This document shows positions 45,770 through 56,400 of a DNA stretch of 64,000 nt, piece after piece. The stretch is from an uncultured Rhodospirillales bacterium (GTDB taxonomy: Bacteria > Pseudomonadota > Alphaproteobacteria > Acetobacterales > Acetobacteraceae). The stretch is taken from NCBI GenBank assembly GCA_903893975.1, contig CAITOL010000157.1, forward strand, positions 1-64,000, written 5' to 3'. Under the pieces are notes generated by a model. It saw only the letters and a list, made by a program, of their open reading frames with translations. It searched no databases and was not told the origin of the DNA. Every line of letters starts with the position of its first letter. Position 1 is the first letter of the stretch. The position numbers and the translations under genes are program-made.

Positions 45770-46375
45770 CTATTTGAGGCTCTGGATTCGCTCTCCGGCC
45801 CGAATGGCCGTGGGGAGGCGATTTTCGACGGGGGCTAACGGGCACACGTAGCGCGACGAATGGGCGCAGGACGGCGCGAAGGCGAAGTTGAAATCCAGGA
45901 TCACCCGGCCGTCTGCGGCATGCCCGAGATCGGCGCCTTTGATCGTGTCCAGCAAATACCGACCGCCGCCATAGGTTTCCACGCCGCTGGTGGCGTCGGT
46001 AAACGGCAGGAACACCCCGCCGCCGTAGCCGCCGATCCAGTAAAGCGTCAGTTCGCCACCCAAGGCGGCCAGCCCTTCGGTGCGGGCGAACGGATGCGCG
46101 GCGACCGTGCCATCCGCTCCGGCCGCGAGGTGCAGCGGCGCGCCGCCGTGCGGCTGTAACGCCACCAGGAAACGCAACGCCGGATCATAGTCATACAGGG
46201 CGACGCCGGTGAAGCCGGCCAGCGCCGCTGGCTCCAACGGGGTTTGGCTGTGGTGCGCGAACAGATCGTCGCGCGTTGCCCGCCACAGCGCCCAGCCGGC
46301 GCGCGGATCATCGGCCGCACGCACGGCGCCGTAGAGATCGGCGACGCGGCGCCGCCAATCCCACAGGTCCTGCAC
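45770..46375 (-). CDS. DUF1684 family protein
   Basis: This 201-residue cytosolic protein of unknown function has the family C-terminal block GGGRYLLDTIKGADLG, then LDFNFAFAPSCAHSSRYVCPLAP and ENRLPTAIRAGE. The N-terminal part (WRRRVADLYGAVRAADDP, ATRDDLFAHHSQTPL) also fits. DUF1684 folds are compact beta barrels with conserved Asn, Cys and Arg. No reaction is established. It follows frmA by 4 bases on the minus strand and is probably co-transcribed with frmA and the GST gene. Confidence 0.87.
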   Translation of the reverse strand: MQDLWDWRRRVADLYGAVRAADDPRAGWALWRATRDDLFAHHSQTPLEPAALAGFTGVALYDYDPALRFLVALQPHGGAPLHLAAGADGTVAAHPFARTEGLAALGGELTLYWIGGYGGGVFLPFTDATSGVETYGGGRYLLDTIKGADLGHAADGRVILDFNFAFAPSCAHSSRYVCPLAPVENRLPTAIRAGERIQSLK

Positions 46376-46379
46376 GGGG

Positions 46380-47489
46380 CTAGTAGACCACGACGCTGCG
46401 GATGCTTTCGCCGCGGCGCATCAGGTCGAAGCCCTGGTTGATCTGCTCAAACGGCAGCACATGGGTGATCAGGTCGTCGATATTGATCCGCCCGTCCATA
46501 TACCAATCCACGATGCGCGGCACGTCCGTCCTGCCGCGGGCGCCGCCGAAGGCCGTGCCCATCCAGACCCGGCCGGTGACGAGTTGGAACGGCCGGGTGG
46601 AAATTTCCTGGCCGGCGCCGGCGACGCCGATGATGATGGATTTACCCCAGCCGCGATGGGCGCATTCCAGCGCCTGGCGCATCAGGGTGGGATGGCCGAC
46701 GCATTCGAAGGTGTAATCCGCGCCGCCTTTGGTCAGGTTGACCAGATAGGGCACCAGGTCGCCGGCAACCTCGGTCGGGTTGACGAAATCGGTCATGCCG
46801 AATTTTTCCGCCATCGCGCGGCGGCCCGGATTGATGTCCACGCCGACGATCTGTTCGGCGCCGATCATGCGCAGGCCCTGGATCACGTTCAGCCCAATGC
46901 CGCCGAGGCCGAAGACCACGGCGCGGCAGCCGGCTTCCGCCTTGGCGGTGTTCATCACCGCGCCGATGCCGGTGGTGACGCCGCAGCCGATGTAGCAGAC
47001 CTTGTCGAACGGTGCGTCTGAGCGGATTTTCGCCAGCGCGATTTCCGGCAGCACGGTGAAGTTGGAGAAGGTGGAGGTGCCCATGTAATGCGCGATCGGC
47101 GCCCCATCGCAGGAGAAGCGGCTGGTGCCGTCCGGCATGAGGCCCTGGCCCTGGGTGGAGCGTATGGCGACGCAGAGATTGGTTTTGCGGCTGAGGCAGT
47201 ATTCACACTGCCGGCATTCCGGCGTGTAGAGCGGGATGACGTGATCGCCCTTTTTCAGCGAGGTGACGCCGCGCCCGACATCGACCACCACGCCCGCGCC
47301 TTCATGGCCGAGAATGGCGGGGAAGATGCCTTCCGGATCGGCGCCGGAGAGGGTGAATTCATCGGTGTGGCAAATGCCGGTGGCCTTGATTTCCACCAGC
47401 ACTTCGCCCTCGCGCGGGCCTTCGAGGTCTACGGTTTCCAGCGATAAGGGTGCGCCCGCTTGGCGGGCCACGGCGGCTCGGGTTTTCAT
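46380..47489 (-). CDS. frmA: S-(hydroxymethyl)glutathione dehydrogenase / class III alcohol dehydrogenase
   Basis: This 369-residue zinc alcohol dehydrogenase oxidises the formaldehyde-glutathione adduct and reduces S-nitrosoglutathione. The catalytic zinc ligands lie in ATGICHTDEFTLSGADPEG and LGHEGAGVV. The structural zinc cysteines are in ECRQCEYCLSRKTNLC, and the NAD loop is FGLGGIGLNVIQG. The ATG at 47489 has AGGAG 12 bases upstream. A TTG three codons earlier is too close to that site. The GST gene precedes it by 18 bases. The S-formylglutathione hydrolase gene usually found nearby is absent here. Confidence 0.93.
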   Translation of the reverse strand: MKTRAAVARQAGAPLSLETVDLEGPREGEVLVEIKATGICHTDEFTLSGADPEGIFPAILGHEGAGVVVDVGRGVTSLKKGDHVIPLYTPECRQCEYCLSRKTNLCVAIRSTQGQGLMPDGTSRFSCDGAPIAHYMGTSTFSNFTVLPEIALAKIRSDAPFDKVCYIGCGVTTGIGAVMNTAKAEAGCRAVVFGLGGIGLNVIQGLRMIGAEQIVGVDINPGRRAMAEKFGMTDFVNPTEVAGDLVPYLVNLTKGGADYTFECVGHPTLMRQALECAHRGWGKSIIIGVAGAGQEISTRPFQLVTGRVWMGTAFGGARGRTDVPRIVDWYMDGRINIDDLITHVLPFEQINQGFDLMRRGESIRSVVVY

Positions 47490-47507
47490 GCGGCTCAACT
47501 CTCCTGA

Positions 47508-48128
47508 TTAATCGCCACGCAGGGCCATGGCGGCCTGGGCGGCAGGGCGGGCGAAGCAGGCGGCTTGCCAGGCGCGGATGGCCGGCTTGTCGGCCAAAGC
47601 CTCCGGATTGCCGCGCAGGTAAAACAGCACCGTGGCGAGGTTGAGATCGGCTACCGTGAAGCGGCCGCCGACCAGGAAACCGCCGCCTTTGGCGAGGGCG
47701 GCGTCCAGCACCGCCAAGGGGGCGGCCAAGGCGGCCAGGGCGGCGGCGACCGCCGCCGGGTTGCGTTCCGGCTCTGGCAGCATGAGGGTGTTGTACATTG
47801 CCGCCGCGCAATGCGGTTCGGCTTCCGTGACCGCCCAGAGCGTCCACATCGTCATCTGGCCATCTTCGGCCACGTTGGCCGGCGCCAGTGGGCCGCCGTG
47901 TTTTTTGGCGAGGTAGAGGTTAATCGCCAGCGATTCCCACAGCACCACGCCATCATCGTCGATCGCCGGCACATGGCCGTTGGGGTTGATGGCGAGATAG
48001 GCCGGGCTGCGGCTGCCCTCGACCCCGACGGGCACCGGAACATGCTCGTAGGCGAGGCCCAGTTCTTTCGCCATCCACAACGTGCGGATGGCCCGCGAAC
48101 GGGGGACGCCATAGATTTTCAGGGCCAT
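47508..48128 (-). CDS. Glutathione S-transferase family protein
   Basis: This 206-residue protein has an N-terminal thioredoxin-like domain ([27 protein letters not shown]) with [20 protein letters not shown], where the Glu-Ser contacts glutathione. The C-terminal helical domain reads [20 protein letters not shown]. The likely catalytic Ser is in PRSRA. It directly precedes frmA, another glutathione-dependent gene, which suggests a joint role in glutathione-based detoxification. The start ATG at 48128 is chosen by family length. Confidence 0.9.
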   Translation of the reverse strand: MALKIYGVPRSRAIRTLWMAKELGLAYEHVPVPVGVEGSRSPAYLAINPNGHVPAIDDDGVVLWESLAINLYLAKKHGGPLAPANVAEDGQMTMWTLWAVTEAEPHCAAAMYNTLMLPEPERNPAAVAAALAALAAPLAVLDAALAKGGGFLVGGRFTVADLNLATVLFYLRGNPEALADKPAIRAWQAACFARPAAQAAMALRGD

Positions 48129-48293
48129 CGGACATGCTCCAAGCTGGTTACGCTGCCGCACCCTATCCGTGACGCCGGCGGTTTCGCTAGCCCCGGATGC
48201 CGCTGGGCGACGGGCGGCCATGCAGTGCAAGGCTTGCGCGGACCGCCGGCGCCCCAATATCGGCTGACAGAACGTGCAACTGAGGAACATCGC

Positions 48294-48923
48294 GTGTTGA
48301 CCACCGTTACCCCGAGCCTGCCCGATGCCCGTACCCACCGCCCGACGCGGGAGGAAGCGGAGGCCGCCGTGCGCACGCTGTTGCGCTGGGCCGGCGATAA
48401 TCCCGACCGCGAGGGCCTGGCCGGCACGCCGGAACGGGTGGTGCGGTCTTACGAGGAGTTTTACGCCGGCTACCAGATCGACCCGGTGGCAGTGCTGGAA
48501 CGCACGTTTGAGGAAACCGACGGCTACGACGAGATTGTGCTGCTGCGCGATATCCGGCTGGAAAGCTATTGCGAGCATCACATGGTGCCGATCGTCGGCG
48601 TGGCGCATGTCGCCTATTTGCCGAACCGGCGGGTTGTGGGCATCAGCAAGCTGGCCCGCGTGGTGGAGGCGTTCGGCAAGCGATTGCAGATCCAGGAGAA
48701 GCTGACGGCGCAAATCGCCAATACCATCAACGAGGTGCTGCAACCGCGCGGCGTGGCGGTGGTGATTGAGGCCGAGCATCAATGCATGACGACGCGTGGC
48801 ATTCATAAGTCGGGCGTGGCGATGGTGACCAGCCGGATGCTGGGCGCGTTCCGCGACAATCCGGAAACGCGGCGGGAGTTGATGGCGATGCTGGGCCGGC
48901 GGTCGGCGTTGCAGTGCGGCTAG
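48294..48923 (+). CDS. folE: GTP cyclohydrolase I
   Basis: This 209-residue enzyme opens GTP to dihydroneopterin triphosphate, the first step of folate and tetrahydropterin synthesis. The zinc ligands are in [21 protein letters not shown] and [36 protein letters not shown] is the usual core. The GTG at 48294 follows GAGGA by 7 bases. The next codon is TTG, also a possible start. It complements folB and the pteridine-reductase-like gene about 14 kb away. The stop overlaps the start of a structured repeat. Confidence 0.94.
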   Translation: MLTTVTPSLPDARTHRPTREEAEAAVRTLLRWAGDNPDREGLAGTPERVVRSYEEFYAGYQIDPVAVLERTFEETDGYDEIVLLRDIRLESYCEHHMVPIVGVAHVAYLPNRRVVGISKLARVVEAFGKRLQIQEKLTAQIANTINEVLQPRGVAVVIEAEHQCMTTRGIHKSGVAMVTSRMLGAFRDNPETRRELMAMLGRRSALQCG

Positions 48924-49033
48924 AGCATGATCGTATGAGGTTGCATCGGGATCGGAGTCCGATCACGCTATAGGTCTTTGTTTAATCGTGCAATTTTATC
49001 GCTCGGTTGAAGCAACCTCAAGCGATATTGCAC
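48923..49033. repeat. Structured intergenic sequence between folE and the TVP38 gene
   Basis: This is a nested set of inverted repeats: GAGGTTGC (48937-48944) with GCAACCTC (49012-49019), GATCGG (48950-48955) with CCGATC (48959-48964), and GTGCAAT (48988-48994) plus ATCGCT (48998-49003) with AGCGAT (49021-49026) plus ATTGCAC (49027-49033). It begins GAGCATGATC directly at the folE stop and is much richer in A/T than its flanks. It resembles the class of alphaproteobacterial intergenic palindromes that begin GAGCATGATC. No second copy was seen here. It may terminate both convergent genes. Confidence 0.65.
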
Positions 49034-49728
49034 TAATGCCCACTGATCGCCCGGCGCACCAGCCAGCCGATCCGTAATGTGAGCGCGGCGGTGGCCGCCG
49101 CGCCGACGGCGAGCAGGCCGAAGCGCAGGCCGCCGGCGCCGGACTGCCAGGCGGCGATGCCAGCATCGGCAAAGCCGCCAATGCCGACATAGAGCAATAA
49201 TGCCGGCAGGGCGGCGACGGTGCCGAGCAGGTAGTCGCGCCAGCCCACGCCGGACAGGCCGAGCACGAAGCTAGCCGGAGCGAACGGCATGACCGGATTG
49301 ACCCGCACCAGTGCGACCAGCCGCCAGCCTTCCCGCGCCAGCGCGCCATCCAGCCCGGCGAGGTTGCGGCGCCGGGAAATCCAGCCTTGCACCACCGGGC
49401 GGAAGGCGGAGCGGCTGAGCCAGAACGAGAGCGCCGCGCCGGCCATGGTGGCCAGGGCGGAAAGCACAAAGCCGCTGGCCACACCATAAAGCGCGCCGGC
49501 GGCGACTCCGAGCAGGGAGGCCGGCAGGAACCCCACGGCCGCCACCAGCATTTGTACCAGCGCGAAGGCCAGCCAGCCGAGCATGCCCAGGCCCTGCACC
49601 GTGCGGCTGAGCGTGACCGCGCTGGCAATGGCAGCGGCGGCCGGGGCGCGGGCGGCGTAAAGGCCGGCGGCAATGGCGGCAACCAGCACCGCCGCCAGCA
49701 CGATCCGCCCGAGTTGGGCCGGCTTCAT
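49033..49728 (-). CDS. TVP38/TMEM64 family membrane protein
   Basis: This 231-residue membrane protein has about six hydrophobic segments and the SNARE-associated (VTT) domain: [66 protein letters not shown]. The family is related to DedA and linked to lipid movement across membranes. The ATG at 49728 overlaps the stop of the upstream glycosyltransferase (ATGA), so the two are coupled. That context suggests a role with a lipid-linked sugar, such as returning or flipping the lipid carrier. Confidence 0.86.
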   Translation of the reverse strand: MKPAQLGRIVLAAVLVAAIAAGLYAARAPAAAAIASAVTLSRTVQGLGMLGWLAFALVQMLVAAVGFLPASLLGVAAGALYGVASGFVLSALATMAGAALSFWLSRSAFRPVVQGWISRRRNLAGLDGALAREGWRLVALVRVNPVMPFAPASFVLGLSGVGWRDYLLGTVAALPALLLYVGIGGFADAGIAAWQSGAGGLRFGLLAVGAAATAALTLRIGWLVRRAISGH

Positions 49729-50498
49729 GCTGGGTCCGGCGCCAGTCTCAACTCTGGCCGATCTTCGAAGATCGCGGGCTTGATCCAGCCCCATTGGGAC
49801 AGCCGGTAGGACACCGAGGTGCGCAGCACGCCGAGCCCGTAGGTGACGCTGCGGCGGAAATTGATCGAACTGGCTTCGGCGAAATAGCGGGTTGGGCAGG
49901 AGATTTCGCCCAGTTCGAAGCCAAAATGGACCGCTTGGGCGATCATCTGGTTGTCGAACACGAAATCATCCGAACAGGCTTCCAGCGGCAGGCGTTCCAG
50001 CAACTGGCGGCTCCAGGCCCGGTAGCCGGTGTGGTATTCCGACAGCTTGCGGCCGAGCATGATGTTTTCAAACGCGGTCAGCAGCCGGTTGGCGATGTAT
50101 TTGTAGAGCGGCATGCCGCCGGCGAGCGCGCCGCGGCCGAGGATGCGGGAGGCGAACACGGCATCATAATGGCCGGACGCGACCATGGAGGCCATCGCGG
50201 CCAGCAATTTGGGCGAATACTGATAGTCTGGATGCAGCATCACCACGATATCCGCGCCGCGTGCCAGGGCGGCGCGGTAGCAGGTTTTCTGGTTGCCGCC
50301 ATAGCCGCGATTGGCGCTGTGCACCAAGGTGTGCAGGCCCAGTCGGCGGGCAAGCGCCACGGTTTCATCGGGGCTGGCATCGTCGGTGAGGATGATATCG
50401 TCCACCAGGTCGCGCGGAATTTCTGCCACCGTGCGTTCCAGGGTTTTCATCGCATTATAGGCTGGCAGCACAACTGCGACACGCAAACCCAACAGCAT
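49725..50498 (-). CDS. Family 2 glycosyltransferase (dolichyl/polyprenyl-phosphate sugar synthase-like)
   Basis: This 257-residue cytosolic GT-A enzyme carries [22 protein letters not shown], the nucleotide-sugar Asp in [41 protein letters not shown] with the metal-binding acidic motif, and a later [18 protein letters not shown]. The sequence type transfers a sugar to a lipid phosphate or directly to glycan. The ATG at 50498 is chosen because the fold begins there. It is coupled to the TVP38 protein and divergent from the GT-C-like gene, which could use its lipid-linked sugar. Confidence 0.88.
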   Translation of the reverse strand: MLLGLRVAVVLPAYNAMKTLERTVAEIPRDLVDDIILTDDASPDETVALARRLGLHTLVHSANRGYGGNQKTCYRAALARGADIVVMLHPDYQYSPKLLAAMASMVASGHYDAVFASRILGRGALAGGMPLYKYIANRLLTAFENIMLGRKLSEYHTGYRAWSRQLLERLPLEACSDDFVFDNQMIAQAVHFGFELGEISCPTRYFAEASSINFRRSVTYGLGVLRTSVSYRLSQWGWIKPAIFEDRPELRLAPDPA

Positions 50499-50655
50499 GG
50501 TAATCGGCTTCCTTAACTGAACGACGTTTGGCGGGACCCGATCAGGCCAAACACCATGCAGGCCGAACACCCCATTACATCCAGAAACTATTGCCCGGAC
50601 CGGTTGAATACGTCAATGATTTGGCAGAATCGTCACTTTAAGACAGCGAAAATCA

Positions 50656-52260
50656 ATGATCTCCCGACAGAGTCGGCTTATTCAATATGCGCCGCATGGG
50701 CGTGATGCTTGGAGTGTGTTTGGCCTGATGCTGGTTTTGCATCTGGCAACGCTGGATGTGCATCCGATCCTGCATGGCGATGACTATATCGCCTACCTCG
50801 CCAATGCGCAGGCGCTGCTGAACCATACGACGTATGGAATGCCGGGCTTTCTGATGAACACCGACTATGCCGGGGGCGCGGATCTGGGCCAGGGGGCGTA
50901 TCCGATCGGTCTGCCGCTGCTGGTGCTGCCGATTGTGTGGTGGGCGGCGGGCAGTGTGCCGGCGGCGCTGGGCGGGATGGCGGCGTTGAACTGCGCCCTG
51001 GTGGCTGGGTTCGCCGGGCTGATGGTGCGGTTGGCGCAGCTGCTGGCGGGGCGGGTGGCCGGGATTCTGGCCGGGCTGGTGGCAGGGTTGAGCCCGTTTC
51101 TGTTCGACCAGGGCGGGTTTCGCAGCCCGAGCGAGCCGGCATTTCTGGTGGTGTTCGTGCTGACGTTGCTCGCCGATGCCCGCCTGGCGGAAAGCGGTCG
51201 GCGGGGGGATGCGGCGTGGGTGGGCGCGCTGGCGGCGGTGGCGACGCTGATGCGGGTGGTCGGCGTGTTGCTGATCCCGGCGGTGTTGCTGGCGGAGGCG
51301 CTGCGACGGCGGCGGATTGGCGCGACCGTGCTGCTGGCTGGCGGCGTGGCGGCGGCGTTGGCGGTGCTGGGTCTGGTGGCGATGGGGCAGGATTATTTCA
51401 TTCGCAACGTGGCGATCTTTGCCAGCCCCGGCCATGCCACGGTGGCGGTGCATGAGGGGATGGGGCCGCGGCTGTGGCAAAATCTGCGGGCGCTGCCGGG
51501 CAATCTGTCGGTGTTCTGGGGGTATGGCTGGGGTGGCACGGCGCCGCTGACCGGCGTGGCGCGTCTGGGGCTGCAACTGGCGGGGCTGGCGGTGTTGCTG
51601 GCGGGCGGGGCGGGCTGGCTGATCAGCCTGCGGCGCGGTGGGGTGGCGATGGCGGCGTTCGCGGTGTTGCAGACCGCGATGCTGCTGGTGTTGCCGCTGG
51701 CGCAACAAAGCCCACGCTATTACCTGCCGGTGTCCGTGCTGTTGCTGCTGTATGTGCTGATCGCCTGTGACGCGGCGGGGCGCTGGCGGGGCGTGGGGTT
51801 GGTGCTGGCGGGGCTGGCGATTGGCGTGCCGATGGCGGTGAACTGGCCGGGGGTGTTGGCGGCGCGGGTGGCCGACCAACGCTACAGCATTCTGGAGCCG
51901 CGCATGACCGAGTTGGCCGCCTGGGTGCGCAGCGCCACGCCGGCGGACCGGGTGTTGCTGTCGCACCGGCCGCGCACGCTGGTGATGCTGACCGGCCGGG
52001 CGGCGTCTGACTTTACCGAAAGCCGTGCCGATGCTGGATTTGCTGCCTTGGTGGCGGCGACGCAGGCGCGGTTGCTGGTGCAGATGATCGACGCGCCGGA
52101 ACTGGTGGCGCAGGCGGCGCAGTCTGGCGCACCGATTACGGAAGCGTCCTTGAACGCGCAGGCGGATGCGTGGGAGGTGAGGTTTTTCGCCCCCGCCGCC
52201 CCGCCGATGGTGTTCCGCAATGCGCGCTTTCGCGTCTACACGATTGCCCCGCCGGGTTAG
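50656..52260 (+). CDS. GT-C-like integral-membrane glycosyltransferase (family 39/PMT type)
   Basis: This 534-residue protein has about 11-12 hydrophobic segments followed by a soluble C-terminal portion of about 130 residues. The first loop contains HGDDYIAYLANAQALLNHTTYG, an acidic pair in the position expected for the GT-C catalytic Asp. QQSPRYYLPVSVLLLLYVLIA is typical of late helices. GT-C enzymes use polyprenyl-phosphate sugars on the periplasmic side, and the divergent GT2 could make such a donor. The acceptor is unknown. Its stop shares bases with the stop of the opposite gene (TTAG, 52257-52260). Confidence 0.72.
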   Translation: MISRQSRLIQYAPHGRDAWSVFGLMLVLHLATLDVHPILHGDDYIAYLANAQALLNHTTYGMPGFLMNTDYAGGADLGQGAYPIGLPLLVLPIVWWAAGSVPAALGGMAALNCALVAGFAGLMVRLAQLLAGRVAGILAGLVAGLSPFLFDQGGFRSPSEPAFLVVFVLTLLADARLAESGRRGDAAWVGALAAVATLMRVVGVLLIPAVLLAEALRRRRIGATVLLAGGVAAALAVLGLVAMGQDYFIRNVAIFASPGHATVAVHEGMGPRLWQNLRALPGNLSVFWGYGWGGTAPLTGVARLGLQLAGLAVLLAGGAGWLISLRRGGVAMAAFAVLQTAMLLVLPLAQQSPRYYLPVSVLLLLYVLIACDAAGRWRGVGLVLAGLAIGVPMAVNWPGVLAARVADQRYSILEPRMTELAAWVRSATPADRVLLSHRPRTLVMLTGRAASDFTESRADAGFAALVAATQARLLVQMIDAPELVAQAAQSGAPITEASLNAQADAWEVRFFAPAAPPMVFRNARFRVYTIAPPG

Positions 52261-53261
52261 GCGACGACGCGGCCCTCGATCGGATAGGCCGGGTCGTTAT
52301 AGCCCGGCGACGATGGGTGGCCGGGGGCGACGAGGCGGTTGACCAGGGCTTCATCGTCTGGCGTGAGCACGACATCGAGCGCGGCGATGTAGTCGTCCCA
52401 CTGCGCTTCGGTGCGTGGGCCGGCGATGGCGCCGGTGACGAGGCGGTTGTGCAGCACCCAGGCGAGGGCCCACTGGCTCATCGGGATGCCGCGCGCGGCG
52501 GCGTGTTCGGCCATGGCTTGGGCGATGTGCAGGCTTTCCGGCCGCCATTCGGTTTGCATCATGCGCGGGTCTTGCCGGCCGGCGCGGGTGCCGGCGGGTG
52601 GCGGCAGGTCTGGCTGATATTTGCCGGTGAGCACGCCGCGGGCCAGCGGTGAGTAGGGGAAAACGCCGAGGCCGAAATGCCGGCAGGCCGGGAGGTGTTC
52701 CACCTCTACCATGCGGTTGAGCGCGTTATAGAGCGGTTGGCTGACCACCGGGCGGTCGATGCCGGCCGCATCCGCGAGGCGGCAGAATTCCGCCACCCGC
52801 CAGGCGCGATGGTTGGACAGCCCGAAATGGCGCAGCTTGCCGGCGCGGATCAGGTCCTCCAGCGCGTGCACGACCTCGGTGATCGGCGTGTCGAGGTCTT
52901 CTTTGTGCAAATACAGCACGTCGATCGTATCGGTATTGAGCCGGCGCAGGCTGGCTTCGACCGCGCGCACCATGTAGCGGCGCGACAGGCCGCGCCCGTT
53001 GGGGCCGGGCTGAGTTGGGTTGGCGATTTTGGTCGCCAGCACCCACCAATCGCGCTGGGCGGCAATGGCGCGGCCGACGATTTCCTCTGACCGGCCATCG
53101 TTATAGGCGTCCGCCGTGTCGATGAAATTGATGCCCTGGTCGCGGGCGCGCTCGATGATGCGCACCGAAGTTGGCGCATCCGTTGCGCCGCCGAACATCA
53201 TCGCGCCGAGGCAGAGCGGCGAGACTTTCAGGCCGCTGGCGCCGAGATTGCTGTAGTGCAT
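52257..53261 (-). CDS. Aldo/keto reductase
   Basis: This 334-residue NADPH-dependent reductase has a (beta/alpha)8 barrel. It starts MHYSNLGASGLKVSPLCLGAMMFGG. The catalytic tetrad is Asp and Tyr in DTADAYNDGRSEEIVG, Lys in LATKIANP and His in YLHKED. GAIAGPRTEAQWDD near the end binds the cofactor phosphate. The subgroup is the one of YajO/Tas-like proteins and the substrate is not evident. It lies within the glycan region and could act on a sugar or aldehyde, though such genes are common anywhere. Confidence 0.88.
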   Translation of the reverse strand: MHYSNLGASGLKVSPLCLGAMMFGGATDAPTSVRIIERARDQGINFIDTADAYNDGRSEEIVGRAIAAQRDWWVLATKIANPTQPGPNGRGLSRRYMVRAVEASLRRLNTDTIDVLYLHKEDLDTPITEVVHALEDLIRAGKLRHFGLSNHRAWRVAEFCRLADAAGIDRPVVSQPLYNALNRMVEVEHLPACRHFGLGVFPYSPLARGVLTGKYQPDLPPPAGTRAGRQDPRMMQTEWRPESLHIAQAMAEHAAARGIPMSQWALAWVLHNRLVTGAIAGPRTEAQWDDYIAALDVVLTPDDEALVNRLVAPGHPSSPGYNDPAYPIEGRVVA

Positions 53262-53452
53262 CGCCTGTCTCCTTCACTGCGTCGCAGGATGCCACTGTGC
53301 GGCGAGGGAGGCGAATCACGGCGTGATTGCAGGCCGGGGCGGCGTAAGAACAGCGTGAAAATGTAACCCTTCGCATTATTACAATTTACCTATGACCGCG
53401 CCGGGCTAGCGTTTGCGGGCCGCCATAGGGGGCGGCGGCGAGGGCCAGCGAT

Positions 53453-56400
53453 ATGAACGAGATGCCGATGCTCGATCTGCGGCAGGCTGAGGAGAGTTGG
53501 TCGGTGGGCGATAGCCCGGCGGCGGAGGATGACCGCGCGGCTTTGCAGGCCAGCGGGTTGTTTGATGCGGCCTGGTATCGGGCGACCTATCCCGATATCG
53601 CCGCGTTGGACGGGCTGACGCATTTCTGCGCGCATGGCTGGAAGGAAGGGCGGCGGCCGAACGCCTATTTCGCGACCGATTGGTATTTGCGGGAAAACCA
53701 GGACGTGCAGCGCAGCGGGGCCAATCCGGTGCTGCATTATCTGCGCTTTGGTGAAGCGGGCGGGCGGGCGCCGGCGCCGTTTTTCGATCTGGTCTGGTAT
53801 CGGACTGTGCACCAGGCGGCAGTGGGAGAGACGTTGCTGGCGCATTTCCTTGCCCGGCGGTTGAGCGGTGAGGTGAGCCCGCTGCCGGAGTTCGATCCGG
53901 TGTATTACCTGACCACCTATCCCGATATTGCCGCCGCCGGGGTGGATCCGTTTGAGCATTATCTGTTCTGGGGTTACCGCGAGGGGCGCAACCCATCGGC
54001 CAAGTTCGACACGCGGTATTATCAGCGGCGGTATCTGGACGGGGAGTTAGAGGAAAATCCGCTGCTGCATTACCGGCAGGTGCGCAACGTGCTGAAGGTG
54101 CACCCGATGCCGTCGGCCTCCGAGACCGGGGTGTTTGCGGCGGTGCGGCAATTCAGCCGGGCCGGGCCGCAGTTCGAGGCGTTTCGGCCGCTGCCGCTGC
54201 ATGTGCGGCGGCAGGCCAAATTGCTGGCCTATTACCTGCCGCAGTTTCATCCGATTGCGGAAAACAATGCCTGGTGGGGCCAGGGCTTTACCGAGTGGAC
54301 CGCGATTGCGCGCGGAATGCCGCGATTTGCCGGGCATTATCAGCCGCGCACGCCGCGCGATCTCGGGCATTATTCGCTGGACGATAGCGAGACGATGCGG
54401 GCACAGATTGCCATGGCGCGCGATGCCGGTTTGTTTGGCTTTGTGCATTATTTCTATTGGTTCAATGGCCACCGGCTGTTGGAGCGGCCGATTGAGGCGA
54501 TGTTGGCCGATGCCAGTCTGGATTTTCCGTTTTGCCTGATGTGGGCGAACGAAAACTGGACCCGGCGCTGGGATGGCTCCGAGGATCAGGTGCTGATCTC
54601 GCAAGACTGGCGGGAGCAGGACGAGACGGCGCTGGTGGATTGCTTCGCCCGGCATTTTCGCGACCCGCGCTATATCCGGCTGCAAGGCCGGCCGCTGTTG
54701 ATGATTTATCGCCCGGCGTTGATCCCGAATACCGCGGCCACGGTGGCGCGATGGCGGCGACTGTTCCGGGATCGGCATGGGGAAGAGCCGATCCTGACGA
54801 TGTCGCAGAGCTTTAACGCCACCGATCCGCATGCGTTTGGTATGGATGCGGCGATCGAGTTTCCGCCGCATAAGCTGGTGGGGGGATTGCCGCTGCAAAA
54901 TAATGGGTTGGTTTATTACGATCCCGAGGCGTCGGCGCAGGTCTATGCCTATGACGACGTGGCGGTGGCGTCGCTGGCCGAGCCGGTGCCGGCGTATCCG
55001 TTGGTCAAAACCATTGTACCGAGCTGGGACAACGACGCGCGGCGGCAGGGGGCGGGGCTGGTGGTGCATGGCTCCACGCCGGCGAAATACGGTGCCTGGC
55101 TGGCGGCATTGGTGGTGCGGGCGCAGGAGCATCGTTTTTTTGGTGAACCGATCGTTTGTATCAACGCGTGGAATGAATGGGCGGAGGGGGCGTATCTGGA
55201 GCCGGATGTGTATTTCGGCGCGGCCTATCTGAACGCGACCGCGCGGGCGGTGTGCGCGACGCAGCCGGCGAGCACCGGGGTGCTGCTGGTGGGGCATGAT
55301 GCGTTTGCCGCCGGGGCGCAGATGCTGCTGCTTGCGTTGGGCCGCGCGCTGGTGCGGCGGTTGGGCGTGCAGTTGGAATTTCTGCTGTTGGGCGATGGGG
55401 TTTTGCGCCCGGACTATGAGGCGGTGGCGCCGACAACGGTGCGGGCGGTGCAGGATCTGCCGGGCTTTCTGGCCGGGTGTGTTGGGCGCGGCATTGGCGC
55501 GGCGGTGGTGAATTCCGCCGCCTCCGCCGGGGCGGTGGTGCATTTGCAGCGGGCGGGGATTGCGAGCCTGCTGCTGGTGCATGAACTGCCGCGCATGATC
55601 GCGAGCCACGCTTTGCAGCCGGTGCTGGCGCAAGCGGTGCCGTTGGTGCACCAGGTGGTGTTCGCGGCCCCGGCGGTGCGCGACGGGGTGGCGGGGCTGC
55701 TGCCGCTGGAGGCCGGGCGCACCGCCATTATGCCGCAGGGCTGCTACCTCGGGAACGGATTTTCCGGCCGGGCGCGGCAACGGTTGCGGGCGCGGCTGGG
55801 GCTGCCCGTGGGGTGCCGGGTGGTGCTGGGCGCGGGCTACGCCGATCTGCGCAAGGGGTTCGACCTGTTTCTGCAAACTTGGCGCGCGGCGCGCCGGCGC
55901 GACAAGCAGGTGGTGTTTTGCTGGATTGGCGACATGGATGCGGGGTTGCGCGCGCATCTGGAGGGGGAATTGTCGGCGGCAATTGCCACCGGAACGTTTC
56001 TTCTGCCGGGGCATCAGGCGGATGCGTCGGATTGGTATAGCGCCGCCGATGCGTTCGCCCTGACCTCGCGCGAGGACCCGTTCCCGAGCGTGGTGCTGGA
56101 AGCGATGTCCGCCGGCTTGCCGACGGTGGCGTTTTTGGGTTCGGGTGGGATTCCGGAGATGCTCAACCGGCTCGGCGCTGGGTTGGCGGTGCCGATGGCG
56201 GAGACCGAAAGCATGGCGCGGCAGTTGCTGACACTGTTGCGCGGCGCGAGCCTGGCGGGGGACCGGCCACGGCTGGCGGCTTTGGCCCGGCGGCATTTCG
56301 ATTTTGATCGCTATGCCGAAACGTTGCTGGGGGCCGCGTTGCCGAAGCTGGCGCGCATTTCCGTGGTGGTGCCGAGCTATAATTACGCACGCTATCTGCC

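Noticed and set aside
54047-56296. A 749-codon minus-strand frame opposite the large glycosyltransferase
   Set aside because: It is the antisense shadow of conserved WbsX and GT4 domains, Arg/Gln/His-rich, with no family resemblance.
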